Counted from the stretch's first letter, positions 16,534 through 25,531 are shown. The stretch: DNA of 64,000 bases from Tellurirhabdus bombi (GCF_021484805.1 NZ_CP090557.1:1748001-1812000); one strand, 5' to 3'. Numbers and translations are program-made. The notes: a model not told the origin generated them from the letters alone.

Positions 16534-17448
16534 ATGTCCTTATTTGCAGAGCAGATTGTCAGCCAGTTATCGTTAGAAGGCATAAAATTAGAGCGTCTTT
16601 TGTCAAATAAGCGTACGCCGTTTGCTTTATTCCAACTGGTCAACTCGTCTTTGGTGCTGCATTTCATTGATTTGGACACCTACACGGTATTTCAGTCCGA
16701 ACAAGACGTTCGCTTTTTCTTTCAGCAATTATCCGAAGCTTTTTCTCAGGAAGGCAAGCGCCTGATTCACCTCTGGGAAGACGTTTGGCGACAGAAACCC
16801 GCGGTTGTTCAGTCGCGTTTGCGGGCGCTGGCTGGTCAGTCGGAGCGGATTCCGGCGCGGTTGACCAAAGCCCGGCGCATTGATCGGCCCACTGCCGAGG
16901 CTTTTCTGGAAAAATCGCACCTTCAGGCACCCGTTACCGCCAAATACAAATACGGTCTTTTTTTGCCCGCACGTTATTTCCGCGTTTTGTCAGCGTCTGC
17001 CCAGGCGGAGCTTGTTTCGGAGGGAATAACGGAGTTGCTGGTGGCCGTTGCCACATTTAGTTACCCCCGACAAGTGGTTCGAGATGGAACGCCCTATCGC
17101 TCGGTCGAATTGGTGCGTTTTGCCAACCAACTGAACAGTACGGTAATCGGCGGTCTAGACAAATTACTGAAAGCCTTTCTGCTTGACCGTCAGACAAATG
17201 GCTCTGTCTTTGACGATGTGATGACCTATGCCGACCGCGATTGGTCGGATGGCGGCAGCTACGAGAAATTGGGCTTTACACGCCTGGAATTAACTGAGCC
17301 ACAGCCTTTCTGGCTACACCCTAACGAGGCCATTCGTTATTATCCGCACCGTCTGCCCGCTGGCCTAGCCGAAACAGAACTGCTGCTACATGGTTACGTA
17401 CCTGTTTACAATGCGGGCAGTATTAAGTTTGTAAAAATGCTGGCATGA
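16534..17448 (+). CDS. Protein resembling phage homing-endonuclease-type proteins, coupled to miaA
   Basis: 304 residues, no signal peptide or membrane segment. From about residue 80 the protein follows the pattern of phage-encoded homing-endonuclease relatives: IHLWEDVW followed by VVQSRLRALAG, then AFLEKSHLQ, KYGLFLPA, VAVATFSYPR, SVELVRFANQLN, VIGGLDKLL, VMTYADRDWSDGG and YEKLGF. The last blocks look like an acetyltransferase-like fold and the EDxW and HLQ blocks like a nuclease part; this is recalled family knowledge, not a search result. Its stop overlaps the miaA ATG by four bases, so the two are translationally coupled. Nothing marks it as mobile: no intron or repeats. Its function in the host is unknown; tRNA-related or DNA-repair roles are both possible. 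Confidence 0.6.
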   Translation: MSLFAEQIVSQLSLEGIKLERLLSNKRTPFALFQLVNSSLVLHFIDLDTYTVFQSEQDVRFFFQQLSEAFSQEGKRLIHLWEDVWRQKPAVVQSRLRALAGQSERIPARLTKARRIDRPTAEAFLEKSHLQAPVTAKYKYGLFLPARYFRVLSASAQAELVSEGITELLVAVATFSYPRQVVRDGTPYRSVELVRFANQLNSTVIGGLDKLLKAFLLDRQTNGSVFDDVMTYADRDWSDGGSYEKLGFTRLELTEPQPFWLHPNEAIRYYPHRLPAGLAETELLLHGYVPVYNAGSIKFVKMLA

Positions 17449-18365
17449 AAAAGCTACTTGTTATACTGGGGCCGACGGCCAGTGGCAAAACGCGATTAGC
17501 CGTACAACTTGCTCACCAGCTGAACGGTGAAATTGTAAGCGTAGATTCCCGGCAGGTCTACCGCGACATGGACATTGGCACGGGCAAAGATCTGGACGAA
17601 TATCAGGTTGATGGCCAGTCAATTCCCTATCACCTGATTAATCTGGTTGATGCTGGAAGGTCTTATAATCTGTACGAATTTCAGCAGGACTTTTACCGCG
17701 TTGTTCCGCAGATTCTGGCGCGGGGGCGGGTGCCGATAGCGTGCGGTGGGTCGGGACTTTACCTGGAATCGGTGCTGAAAGGACACCAGTTCACGGCTAT
17801 TCCGATTGATGAAAGTCTTCGGGCAAGGCTGGAAACTCAAACGGATGATGGGTTATTAACGGTATTTCACCAGACGCCATCCATTTATTCGGAGCTGGCC
17901 GATACGTCTACCCGGAAGCGTACGATTCGGGCCATTGAGATCGCGACTTACCTCAAGCAGCATCCTGATACAAAACTAGCCGGTTTGCCGTCCTTGCCGG
18001 ACTTTCAAGTGTTTGGTATTAGTCTTTCGGCTGAAATGCGTCGGCAGCGAATCACCAACCGCCTGCACGAACGGCTAAACAACGGCATGATTGAAGAAGT
18101 AAAGCACTTATTGGAGAAGGGTGTTAGCGCTGATAAACTGGTGTTTTACGGTCTGGAATACAAATTTATTACGCAGTATTTGATTGGTGAATTACCGTAC
18201 GAAATCATGGTGCAACGGCTGGAAACGGCTATCCATCAGTTTTCTAAACGGCAAATGACGTTTTTTCGGAAGATGGAACGCGACGGCATACCCATTCATT
18301 GGTTGGATGGACGAAAAGTAACGGAGGAACTGGTTGGCGAAGTAACGGAATTAGTGGAACGATAA
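17445..18365 (+). CDS. miaA: tRNA dimethylallyltransferase
   Basis: 306 residues, normal for the family. It carries the P-loop GPTASGKT at residues 8-15, the DSRQVYRDMDIGTGKD substrate block near 34-49, IACGGSGLYL near 97-106, and the RKRTIRAIEI segment. MiaA transfers a dimethylallyl group to N6 of A37 in tRNAs that read codons starting with U. Its ATG overlaps the stop of the preceding gene, and the next gene starts 10 bases after it, so it sits inside an operon. Confidence 0.95.
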   Translation: MKKLLVILGPTASGKTRLAVQLAHQLNGEIVSVDSRQVYRDMDIGTGKDLDEYQVDGQSIPYHLINLVDAGRSYNLYEFQQDFYRVVPQILARGRVPIACGGSGLYLESVLKGHQFTAIPIDESLRARLETQTDDGLLTVFHQTPSIYSELADTSTRKRTIRAIEIATYLKQHPDTKLAGLPSLPDFQVFGISLSAEMRRQRITNRLHERLNNGMIEEVKHLLEKGVSADKLVFYGLEYKFITQYLIGELPYEIMVQRLETAIHQFSKRQMTFFRKMERDGIPIHWLDGRKVTEELVGEVTELVER

Positions 18366-18375
18366 CGACTTTAAC

Positions 18376-19443
18376 ATGCCTCTACATTTTGAACTGACAA
18401 CGCCGGTAGACGATGATCGGCCAGTTTATATATCCGGTAACTTTTGCGATTGGGATGCTACGCTGTTTGAGATGCAGCGGACGGGCCCAAACACCTTTTT
18501 TTGTGAGTTTCCCGAACAAGTCCCGTTGCCCGAACTGATTGAATATAAGTACAATCGGGGTGGCTGGGAACACGTTGAACTGGATTTTACGGGAGAAGGA
18601 ATTCCGAACCGAACGATTCATTTATCGGAGTCCTACCGCACTGATTATGTGGCCCATTGGCAATGGAACGGGTTGCCGTTTGATCCGGAAAAGGTACCTA
18701 ACGTGGAGCTGCTTAGTGAAGATTTTGAGATTCCACAGCTCGAAACCACACGGCGTATTCATGTCCTGTTGCCCCATGATTACCACTCAACCGGTAAGCC
18801 ATACCCTGTTTTGTACCTGCACGACGGGCAAAATCTCTTTGGCGAAGGTGCCGAATATGGCAGTTGGAATGTCGATCAGAAAATGGCTATTTTAGCTGCC
18901 CGTCGCCGCCATGAAGTCATTATTGTTTCCATTGATCACGGGGAAGGGGAACGAATTAGTGAGTTTTCTCTGCATCGAACTCGTTTTGGGCGTGGTAAAG
19001 GGCGTCAATACCTGAATTTTATTGCGAAAACCCTAAAACCGCAGATTGATGCGCGTTACCGGACCCTTTCCGACGCTACGCACACGGGAATTGGCGGCAG
19101 CTCGATGGGTGGCTTAATTAGTATTTATGCCGGCTTGATGTTTCCTGAAATGTTTGGGCGGCTGATGATTTTTTCGCCTTCCCTTTGGATTGCGCCGAAA
19201 ATTTATTTTGATGCTATTCAGTTTCGGCGCTCTACGCAGACAAAAGTGTACATCTACGGAGGTGGAGCCGAATCGACCTATATGATTTCCAACCTCCAGC
19301 GGCTGCAAAGTGCCTGCCTCCACGGGGGGTGCGCCGATCTGACGGTTGAGTTGACCATTGACCCGGACGGGCAGCATAATGAAGCGCGTTGGGGGCGGGA
19401 GTTTCCCAAGGCCATTGAGTGGTTATTTTACGAGCAACAATAA
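18376..19443 (+). CDS. Esterase (D-family alpha/beta hydrolase) with N-terminal carbohydrate-binding-like domain
   Basis: 355 residues with no signal peptide. The first 95 or so residues look like a CBM20/CBM48-type beta-sandwich (VYISGNFCDWDA, then EYKYNRGGWEHVELD). The hydrolase domain begins near residue 115 with RRIHVLLPHDY and YPVLYLHDGQNLF. The nucleophile elbow is GGSSMGG near residue 240, and the late DPDGQHNEARW should hold the catalytic His. This matches esterase-D-like enzymes, often acyl-ester or siderophore esterases. The absence of a signal peptide argues for a cytoplasmic substrate such as a storage glucan. It is 10 bases after miaA and 9 bases before the aminopeptidase gene. 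Confidence 0.8.
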   Translation: MPLHFELTTPVDDDRPVYISGNFCDWDATLFEMQRTGPNTFFCEFPEQVPLPELIEYKYNRGGWEHVELDFTGEGIPNRTIHLSESYRTDYVAHWQWNGLPFDPEKVPNVELLSEDFEIPQLETTRRIHVLLPHDYHSTGKPYPVLYLHDGQNLFGEGAEYGSWNVDQKMAILAARRRHEVIIVSIDHGEGERISEFSLHRTRFGRGKGRQYLNFIAKTLKPQIDARYRTLSDATHTGIGGSSMGGLISIYAGLMFPEMFGRLMIFSPSLWIAPKIYFDAIQFRRSTQTKVYIYGGGAESTYMISNLQRLQSACLHGGCADLTVELTIDPDGQHNEARWGREFPKAIEWLFYEQQ

Positions 19444-19452
19444 AACGAAACA

Positions 19453-20916
19453 ATGCATATTCAACTGCATACCCAGCGAACAGACGCGGAAACCACCCTT
19501 ATTCCTCTGGCGCAAACCGACGATTTAGCGGAGCAACTAGTCCAAATTGCCGGGGAGGTAAATCTTCCGGCAGCTCTTTTACAACAGGATTTTAAGGCTG
19601 ATTCCAAGGAGTTATTGCCGGTTTATCGGGCGGAAGGACGTAAGGTTTACCTGCTGGGTTTAGGGGAAAATCCGACGGCAATGGATTGGCTAAAGGCGTT
19701 TCGGGAAACTTTTTTTCGCCAGAAAAAGAAGCTTTCTCAAAGCGTCAGCGTCGATTTGTCGGCTTTCAGCGCGGAAGTAGTGGAAGCGGTTGTTTTGGGG
19801 ATTCGCTGGGGTGGATATGATTTAAAATTATACCAGACGGATAAAGCGGCGGCTCCTGCATTTTATACGCAAGAAGGCCATCTATCGCTTATTCTGCCAG
19901 ATACGCAGAAAGAGGCCGCGCAGGAAATTCTGGATCGGGCTGAGGCCATTGCTGCTACGCACCACGAAATTCTGAATCTGATGAATGCACCATCCAATTA
20001 CAAAACGCCGCAAACCCTGGCGGATTGGACGCTGGCATCAGGAGAAAAATACGGTTACTCGGTAACGGTGCTGAATAAAGAACAGATCGAAGCGCAGGGG
20101 TTGCAAGCACTTTTGGCCGTGAATAAGGGAAGCGATTTGCCGCCAACGTTCATTATTGCCGAGTACAAACCAGTCGGGCAGGAAGGTCTGAAAAAGGTTG
20201 GTTTGGTCGGGAAGGGCATCACGTTTGATACGGGTGGAATTTCCATCAAGCCATCGACGAACATGCACCTCATGAAAAGCGACATGGGCGGAGCAGCAGC
20301 CGTACTGGGAACGCTGGAAGTGGCCGCTAAACTGGCACTACCGGTGCATTTGATCGGTATCGTTCCTTCAACGGAAAACATGGTGGATGGCAGCGCGACC
20401 AAACCCGGTGATGTGATTGGCTCCTACATTGGGAAAACCATTGAAATTATCGATACAGACGCTGAAGGACGCGTTATTCTGGCCGATGGATTGGGCTATA
20501 TGGTGCGCAATTTCCAGCCGGATGTGCTGATTGATCTGGCCACGCTGACGGGGAATAGCATTGCCGCCCTGGGCTACCACGCCGCCGCCTTATTGTCTCA
20601 AAACGATGCGCTGTCCAATGCTCTGATAGCCGCTGCCGACCGCACGGGCGAACGCCTCTGGCGGTTGCCGCTTTGGGACGTATACAAAGAGGACATCAAG
20701 TCGGACGTAGCCGACGTAAAAAACTACAGCGGAAAGCCTTTTGCCGGGGCCATTAGCGCCGGAAAATTTCTCGAAGTGTTCGCGGAAGGGCACGAAGCCT
20801 GGGCGCACCTCGACATCGCGGGTATGGCTTACGGTGACAATGAGTTTGGTAGCCAGAAAAACGGAACGGGCTACGGAATTCGCCTACTAATTGATTTCCT
20901 GCGTCACCTTTCCTGA
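19453..20916 (+). CDS. pepA: Leucyl aminopeptidase, family M17
   Basis: 487 residues, full length. The dinuclear metal site is intact: Lys254 and Asp259 in VGKGITFDTGG, Asp277 in KSDMGGAAAV, and Asp336 and Glu338 in DTDAEGRVILADGL. The catalytic partners Lys266 and Arg340 are also present. The enzyme removes N-terminal residues from peptides in the cytoplasm. It follows the esterase gene by 9 bases and is probably part of the miaA operon. The N-terminal domain is divergent, as is usual in this family. Confidence 0.93.
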   Translation: MHIQLHTQRTDAETTLIPLAQTDDLAEQLVQIAGEVNLPAALLQQDFKADSKELLPVYRAEGRKVYLLGLGENPTAMDWLKAFRETFFRQKKKLSQSVSVDLSAFSAEVVEAVVLGIRWGGYDLKLYQTDKAAAPAFYTQEGHLSLILPDTQKEAAQEILDRAEAIAATHHEILNLMNAPSNYKTPQTLADWTLASGEKYGYSVTVLNKEQIEAQGLQALLAVNKGSDLPPTFIIAEYKPVGQEGLKKVGLVGKGITFDTGGISIKPSTNMHLMKSDMGGAAAVLGTLEVAAKLALPVHLIGIVPSTENMVDGSATKPGDVIGSYIGKTIEIIDTDAEGRVILADGLGYMVRNFQPDVLIDLATLTGNSIAALGYHAAALLSQNDALSNALIAAADRTGERLWRLPLWDVYKEDIKSDVADVKNYSGKPFAGAISAGKFLEVFAEGHEAWAHLDIAGMAYGDNEFGSQKNGTGYGIRLLIDFLRHLS

Positions 20917-20965
20917 TTAGCGCTTTTTTAATACTTTCAGGGACATCAACCGACTTTCAACACCA

Positions 20966-22177
20966 ATGAGCCAACTTTCATTTTTGTGCATTGCTTCCTA
21001 TTTCAAGGGCGAAGAGTTCATGCGAGCCTGTAAAGAGCTGGGAAATACGGTTTATCTGCTAACAGTGGAGAAACTCGCGGGCTATCCCTGGCCTTTCGAG
21101 TCGATTGATGAGGTATTTTACTTGCCGGCTCAGTCGAATTCGACGGAAAATCTAGATAAAATGATTTTGGGGTTGGCCCATGCGATGCGTTCGCGAAAGA
21201 TTGACCGGGTAGTGTCACTGGATGATTTTGACGTGGAAAAAGGAGCCTTAATTCGCGAGAAATTCCGGATTCCGGGCATGGGGCAAACTACGTCCAATTA
21301 TTTTCGGGATAAACTGGCGATGCGGATGCAGGCCGCCTCGGCGGGAATTCGGGTGCCCGCCTTTAGCAATTTGTTCCATGATCAGAGTATTACGGATTTT
21401 CTGCGAGCTACCGAAGCGCCCTGGCTCATCAAACCTCGTTCGGAAGCCTCGGCAACCGGCATCAAAAAAGTGCACTCGCTGGACGAAGCCTGGCAGGTGA
21501 TTCATTCCCTGGGGGACGGGCGTCACAATTACCTCATCGAGCAATTCCGACCCGGCAAAGTATACCACGTCGATGCGCTGCTGGTGGATCGAAAAGCGGC
21601 TTTTACACGGGTGAGCCAATACCTGGCAACGCCCATGGAGGTAGCCCACGGCGGGGGCGTATTCAGGACGGGTGTACTGCCGTTCGACGATCCCGATACG
21701 GTGGCTTTAACCGAGCTGAACAACCAACTGATGAATGCTTTCGGTATGCAGTATAGCGCCTCGCATTCGGAATACATCAAGGGAGACCACGACGGTCAGT
21801 ATTATTTTCTGGAAACGTCTTCCCGGGTAGGCGGGGCGCACATCGCCGAGATGGTTGAAGCGTCGTCGGGCATTAATTTGTGGCGCGAATGGGCGCGGCT
21901 CGAAACCGCCGTGGCGTTGGGTCAGCCGTATGTCGCTCCCGAAGATAAAGGCTTGTATGCGGGCCTGATTGTATCGTTAGCGCGGCAACAGTGGCCGGAT
22001 ATGTCGGGTTTTGCAGACCCGGAAGTCTGGTGGAAAATCAATAAAGAATACCACGTTGGCGCCATTGTACAGTCCCCCAGTCGGGAGCGGATTTTAGCGT
22101 TACTCGATGAGTACATGCATCGGATTTACAATAACTTCCACGCATCGGCTCCCGTGCCTGATAAACCCACGAGCTAG
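20966..22177 (+). CDS. ATP-grasp domain ligase of unknown substrate
   Basis: 403 residues, cytoplasmic. An N-terminal Rossmann-like domain (residues 1-100) is followed by an ATP-grasp core: DKLAMRMQAASAGIRVPAF near 112-130, the lysine segment PWLIKPRSEASATGIKKV, the loop YLIEQFRPGKVYHVDALL, and the metal-binding end SHSEYIKG then YYFLETSSRVGGAHIAEM. Such enzymes join a carboxylate to an amine or thiol using ATP. The neighbours give no hint of substrate. It starts 49 bases after the aminopeptidase gene and may be read from the same transcript. Confidence 0.82.
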   Translation: MSQLSFLCIASYFKGEEFMRACKELGNTVYLLTVEKLAGYPWPFESIDEVFYLPAQSNSTENLDKMILGLAHAMRSRKIDRVVSLDDFDVEKGALIREKFRIPGMGQTTSNYFRDKLAMRMQAASAGIRVPAFSNLFHDQSITDFLRATEAPWLIKPRSEASATGIKKVHSLDEAWQVIHSLGDGRHNYLIEQFRPGKVYHVDALLVDRKAAFTRVSQYLATPMEVAHGGGVFRTGVLPFDDPDTVALTELNNQLMNAFGMQYSASHSEYIKGDHDGQYYFLETSSRVGGAHIAEMVEASSGINLWREWARLETAVALGQPYVAPEDKGLYAGLIVSLARQQWPDMSGFADPEVWWKINKEYHVGAIVQSPSRERILALLDEYMHRIYNNFHASAPVPDKPTS

Positions 22178-22285
22178 TTTGTAACTTACTTTTAAGTACA
22201 CAAAACAATAAGCGTAAAAGTTAGCGTAAAGTGCACCTAATAAGAAAGTTTGTGTACTTTGCAGTAACATTGCGCTTATTTTATT

Positions 22286-23242
22286 TTGACCTTTACCGCT
22301 TCGCCATTGAAATCTTTGCTGTCTGTTTATCTGGTGCTTCTATCCTTGACTGGTTGGGCGCAGGATAGTCTTGCTGTACAAAATACAGCCGGGCCAGACA
22401 GCACGCGTATAGTACCTGACGACTCCCTGTCTCTTTCTACGCAAACGCGCCGAATCCGTTCCTGGATCGTTTATGGCTCGTCGGCGCTGACGATTGGTTC
22501 TACTTACGTATACCTGCAAAAAAAATGGTGGAACGAAAACGGCACTGCCTTTCATTTTGACAAAGGGCGGGACGGACGTTATGCCAGCAACCTGGATAAA
22601 GTAGCCCACTGGATGGGTGGTGTGTTCACCGCTGATGTCTACTACGACGCGTTTCGTTGGGCGGGTGCTTCGGAGCGGAAAGCGGAATGGCTGGCGCTGG
22701 GCGCGGCCGCCTTTGTGCAGGCCGGTATTGAAGTGAAAGACGGGTTTGCGCCCTACTACGGCTTTAGCTGGCGGGATGTGGCTTTTGGAACAGTGGGGGG
22801 CTTCTGGCCAATGCTGCAAAATCGCTCTGGCTTTTTGCGCGATGCACAATGGAAGGCGAGTTACTGGCAGCGGACGCCTAAATATTTTACAGAGCGAGGG
22901 ATTGCCATTCAGCGCTTTTCCATCGATGACTACATCAACCAAACGTACTGGTTTTCATTTTCGCCGGAGCATTTTGGGGGCGAAGGCTTTCGAAATTTCT
23001 GGCCCGACTGGTTGCAGTTGTCCGTTGGAATGGGGTTGGAGGCCGAAACGTGGAGCATCGGGCATACGGGCGAAGGCGGTCGTCACGAGTGGTATATCGC
23101 GCCGGATATTAATCTGATCAAATTATTTAAGCCGAAAAGTACGTTTGCCAAAACTGCCTTCAAAGTCTTGAAATACATCAAAATTCCGGCTCCAACCTTA
23201 AGAGTCAGGCCTAAAATGCGGTTTTACTGGCTCTATTTCTGA
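22286..23242 (+). CDS. DUF2279 (YfiM-like) exported protein
   Basis: 318 residues from the TTG at 22286. No ATG is available before the signal peptide. A second TTG at 22307 gives MKSLLSVYLVLLSLTGWAQ, a tidier signal peptide, and may be the real start. The mature part shows the DUF2279 pattern: FHFDKGRDGRYASNLDKVAH, then YYDAFRWAG, and VEIKDG-like text (IEVKDGFAPYYGFSWRDVAFG). The family is found in the Bacteroidota envelope and has no assigned role. The 3' end overlaps the convergent MutS-like gene by 10 bases. Confidence 0.8.
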   Translation: MTFTASPLKSLLSVYLVLLSLTGWAQDSLAVQNTAGPDSTRIVPDDSLSLSTQTRRIRSWIVYGSSALTIGSTYVYLQKKWWNENGTAFHFDKGRDGRYASNLDKVAHWMGGVFTADVYYDAFRWAGASERKAEWLALGAAAFVQAGIEVKDGFAPYYGFSWRDVAFGTVGGFWPMLQNRSGFLRDAQWKASYWQRTPKYFTERGIAIQRFSIDDYINQTYWFSFSPEHFGGEGFRNFWPDWLQLSVGMGLEAETWSIGHTGEGGRHEWYIAPDINLIKLFKPKSTFAKTAFKVLKYIKIPAPTLRVRPKMRFYWLYF

Positions 23243-25056
23243 GCTTGTCCAAGTTCCATGTCAATGCCAATAGAACGCATTAACTGGCTGGCGTTAAAAC
23301 TGCGGCAGACGCCTTCGCGAAGCGTGTAATCAAAATGCAACTGCCCGTCTACTACGTCTGAGTGGAAGCTGTAGTTGTGAATAAAATCGTGTGTTTCGGC
23401 CAGTTCGCCCAGCTCGACATCGTGGGTAGAAACGAAGCCGGAGGCTGTTGTCTGGTGCAATTGCAGAATCAGGGCTTTTGCTCCCTGGTGGCGGTCCGCC
23501 GAATTGGTTCCTTTTAAAATCTCGTCTAAGAAATAGAAAACAGGATAGCCTTGTGCCTGTCGCGTGCGCTCGATTAAAGCCCTTAAGCGCTTTAATTCGG
23601 CATAAAACGAAGAGGTGCTTTCTTCCAGCGAATCCTGCGTGCGCATGCTGGTAAAAACCTGCACGGGCGAACAGCCAAAGCGCTCGGCGGCCACAACCGC
23701 GCCCGAAAGCGCCAGAATGGTATTTGTGCCGATGGTTCGCAAAAACGTACTTTTCCCGGACATGTTGGAACCCGTAATCAGGACCGTCTGGCCATTGCCT
23801 TCGATAGCCAGCGAGTTCGCCACGCTTTTCGTCGGTGGAAGCAAAGGATGCCGAGCTTGTGTGGCTTCAACATGCAATTCATTTTCGCGAACTGCCGGTA
23901 CAATGTAGGTAGGATGCGCGTAAGCAAATCCGCTTAGGCTGTTGATGGCTTCCCATTCGGCCAGGGCGTCGATCCAGTTGGCTAGCTGAGGGCCATGTTT
24001 CTTTTTCCAGCTTTCTAACGCTACCAGATAATGAATATCCCAAAGCGAAATCAAACCAAAAAACAGAAAAAAGTAGGGGTTCCGTCGGTAATTCAGGTTT
24101 TCGACCAGCTTGCCTAGCTGTCCAATGGCTTCCGCAGCCGTTGTGTGGTCGGTTTCCAAGCGCAGTTTTAGCCGTTGCAAAATAGCGGCCTCTACCTTTA
24201 GGTCCGACACATGCCGGAACAAATCGCGGTAGGTTCGGAGCGAGCGTGAAATAGAGAAAGTCTGCTCACTCACTTGTTTGGTCTGCTCAGCGACTCGACT
24301 CAATAAAATGCCGTGAAGCAGTAGCGAAGCCGCCACCGCCCAGCCCGGTACGAGGTCAGACAGCCAGAAACCGATGAGTGTGACGGTTATGAGTGGAAAT
24401 ACCCACCGAAGGATTTGAGCGTAGCCAGGAATTGGTAGTTCGGGTTGCTTGGCCCATTTTTTTAGCTCGTCGGAGGGTTGCCCGACGTTTTCATTGAGGT
24501 AGGCCAAGGCTTCAAAGTCTTGTCGCCAGTCGAGCTGGGGTTGCAGTTCGGCAGCGGCGGCCTGACGCAGCACAATTGCGTCTTCCGGCGCAGGGTAGAG
24601 CAGGTACGTAGCCAGCTTTCGCTCGCCTTCCTGCGTATGCGTTCGGTTGAGCAACCGGAACAGCGAATGCTTCCCGAATACGTCCAAATCACCCGCGTAG
24701 GGGTGGGTGGGTTCCAGGTAGTCCGCGCCGGTTTCGGGGCGGTTAAATTTTCGTTCAAGGCGGGCAGCTTCGTCCTCGTTGATATAGGCAAGCCAATGAT
24801 AACGGTCCCTTTCCTGCTGTATTTTTTGATGCCGTTTAAGTAAAGCCAAAAATCCCGCGATCCCAACGAGGCCAGTCAGAATAAGCCAGCTAATCTGATC
24901 TTGCTTATAAAAAACATAAAGCAGGATGAGCACACCAACAAACCAGACTAACCGTAAAATAGCCAGTTGGTTATAGCGTTGCTGGGCAGCCTGTTTAAAT
25001 TCCGAAAATTGTTGCTGGCGGGCAGAAAAGGTGGGGTTCAGAGACATTCGTTGCAT
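23233..25056 (-). CDS. Membrane-anchored MutS-family ATPase
   Basis: 607 residues from the ATG at 25056; the longer frame begins with TTG one codon earlier. Two hydrophobic segments near residues 35-75 and another pair near 215-260 suggest membrane attachment, unusual for MutS relatives. The C-terminal third is a MutS ATPase: Walker A ITGSNMSGKSTFLRTIG near 427-443, QDSLEESTSSFYAELKR, Walker B VFYFLDEILKGTNS and the final FVSTHDVELG. No mismatch-recognition domain is present. This subfamily is common in Bacteroidota and uncharacterised. It begins right after the stop of fur, so they are co-transcribed. Its end overlaps DUF2279. Confidence 0.85.
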   Translation of the reverse strand: MQRMSLNPTFSARQQQFSEFKQAAQQRYNQLAILRLVWFVGVLILLYVFYKQDQISWLILTGLVGIAGFLALLKRHQKIQQERDRYHWLAYINEDEAARLERKFNRPETGADYLEPTHPYAGDLDVFGKHSLFRLLNRTHTQEGERKLATYLLYPAPEDAIVLRQAAAAELQPQLDWRQDFEALAYLNENVGQPSDELKKWAKQPELPIPGYAQILRWVFPLITVTLIGFWLSDLVPGWAVAASLLLHGILLSRVAEQTKQVSEQTFSISRSLRTYRDLFRHVSDLKVEAAILQRLKLRLETDHTTAAEAIGQLGKLVENLNYRRNPYFFLFFGLISLWDIHYLVALESWKKKHGPQLANWIDALAEWEAINSLSGFAYAHPTYIVPAVRENELHVEATQARHPLLPPTKSVANSLAIEGNGQTVLITGSNMSGKSTFLRTIGTNTILALSGAVVAAERFGCSPVQVFTSMRTQDSLEESTSSFYAELKRLRALIERTRQAQGYPVFYFLDEILKGTNSADRHQGAKALILQLHQTTASGFVSTHDVELGELAETHDFIHNYSFHSDVVDGQLHFDYTLREGVCRSFNASQLMRSIGIDMELGQAQK

Positions 25057-25059
25057 CAA

Positions 25060-25476
25060 TTACTGGCACTGCGGGCAAACTCCCTGAATCAATAAATTGG
25101 TTTCTTTACGCTGGTATCCGTCGGGCAGATCAACGCGGGGAATCAGAACGTTTTCCAGGCAGTTGGTCTGGCCACATTCTTCACATTTAAAATGAACATG
25201 GTCGTGGTGGTGTTCCTGGTGTCCGCAGGTTTCCCGGCAAAGGCCATATTTCAAGCCCCCTTCATCATCCAGAACTTTGTGTAAAATTCCTTTATCGACA
25301 AAGGTTTTCAGGGTTCGGTAAATGGTAACCCGATCAAAGTTGTCTTTCAGGCGTTCTTCAATATCGTGGTGCGCCAGGGCGTAACCGGATTCCAGAAATG
25401 CATTCAGCACTTCTTCGCGACAGCCCGTATGGCGGAGGCGGAAATCGTCCAGGGTTTTTTCAACAGATGGATGCAT
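25060..25476 (-). CDS. Fur-family metal-dependent transcriptional repressor
   Basis: 138 residues, typical length. The winged-helix DNA-binding half includes ALAHHDIEERL and DRVTIYRTLKTFVDKGILHK. The regulatory half carries the metal motif HHHDHVHF and two structural zinc pairs, CEEC near 105 and CPQC at the end. The protein may be Fur, Zur or PerR-like; the His-rich motif and both CxxC pairs fit Fur or Zur. It lies between the ABC exporter and the MutS-like gene on one strand. No classical Fur box is visible beside it. Confidence 0.9.
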   Translation of the reverse strand: MHPSVEKTLDDFRLRHTGCREEVLNAFLESGYALAHHDIEERLKDNFDRVTIYRTLKTFVDKGILHKVLDDEGGLKYGLCRETCGHQEHHHDHVHFKCEECGQTNCLENVLIPRVDLPDGYQRKETNLLIQGVCPQCQ

Positions 25477-25490
25477 GGTATATCGGCAGG

Positions 25491-25524
25491 TCCGGGGCCG
25501 CAGACAGGTGTTAGCTACCCCGGA
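25491..25524 (-). other. Inverted repeat between the ABC exporter and fur
   Basis: Arms TCCGGGG and CCCCGGA are separated by 20 bases, within the 55-base gap. No T-run follows, so it is a possible structured leader or processing site rather than a clear terminator. Confidence 0.35.
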
Positions 25525-25531
25525 AACTGGT

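Noticed and set aside
22210-22232. Short direct repeat AGCGTAAA before DUF2279
   Set aside because: Only two copies of eight bases; too short to separate from chance.
22340-22942. Minus-strand open frame of 200 codons
   Set aside because: Antisense to the DUF2279 gene and rich in Arg and Pro, as expected for a shadow frame.
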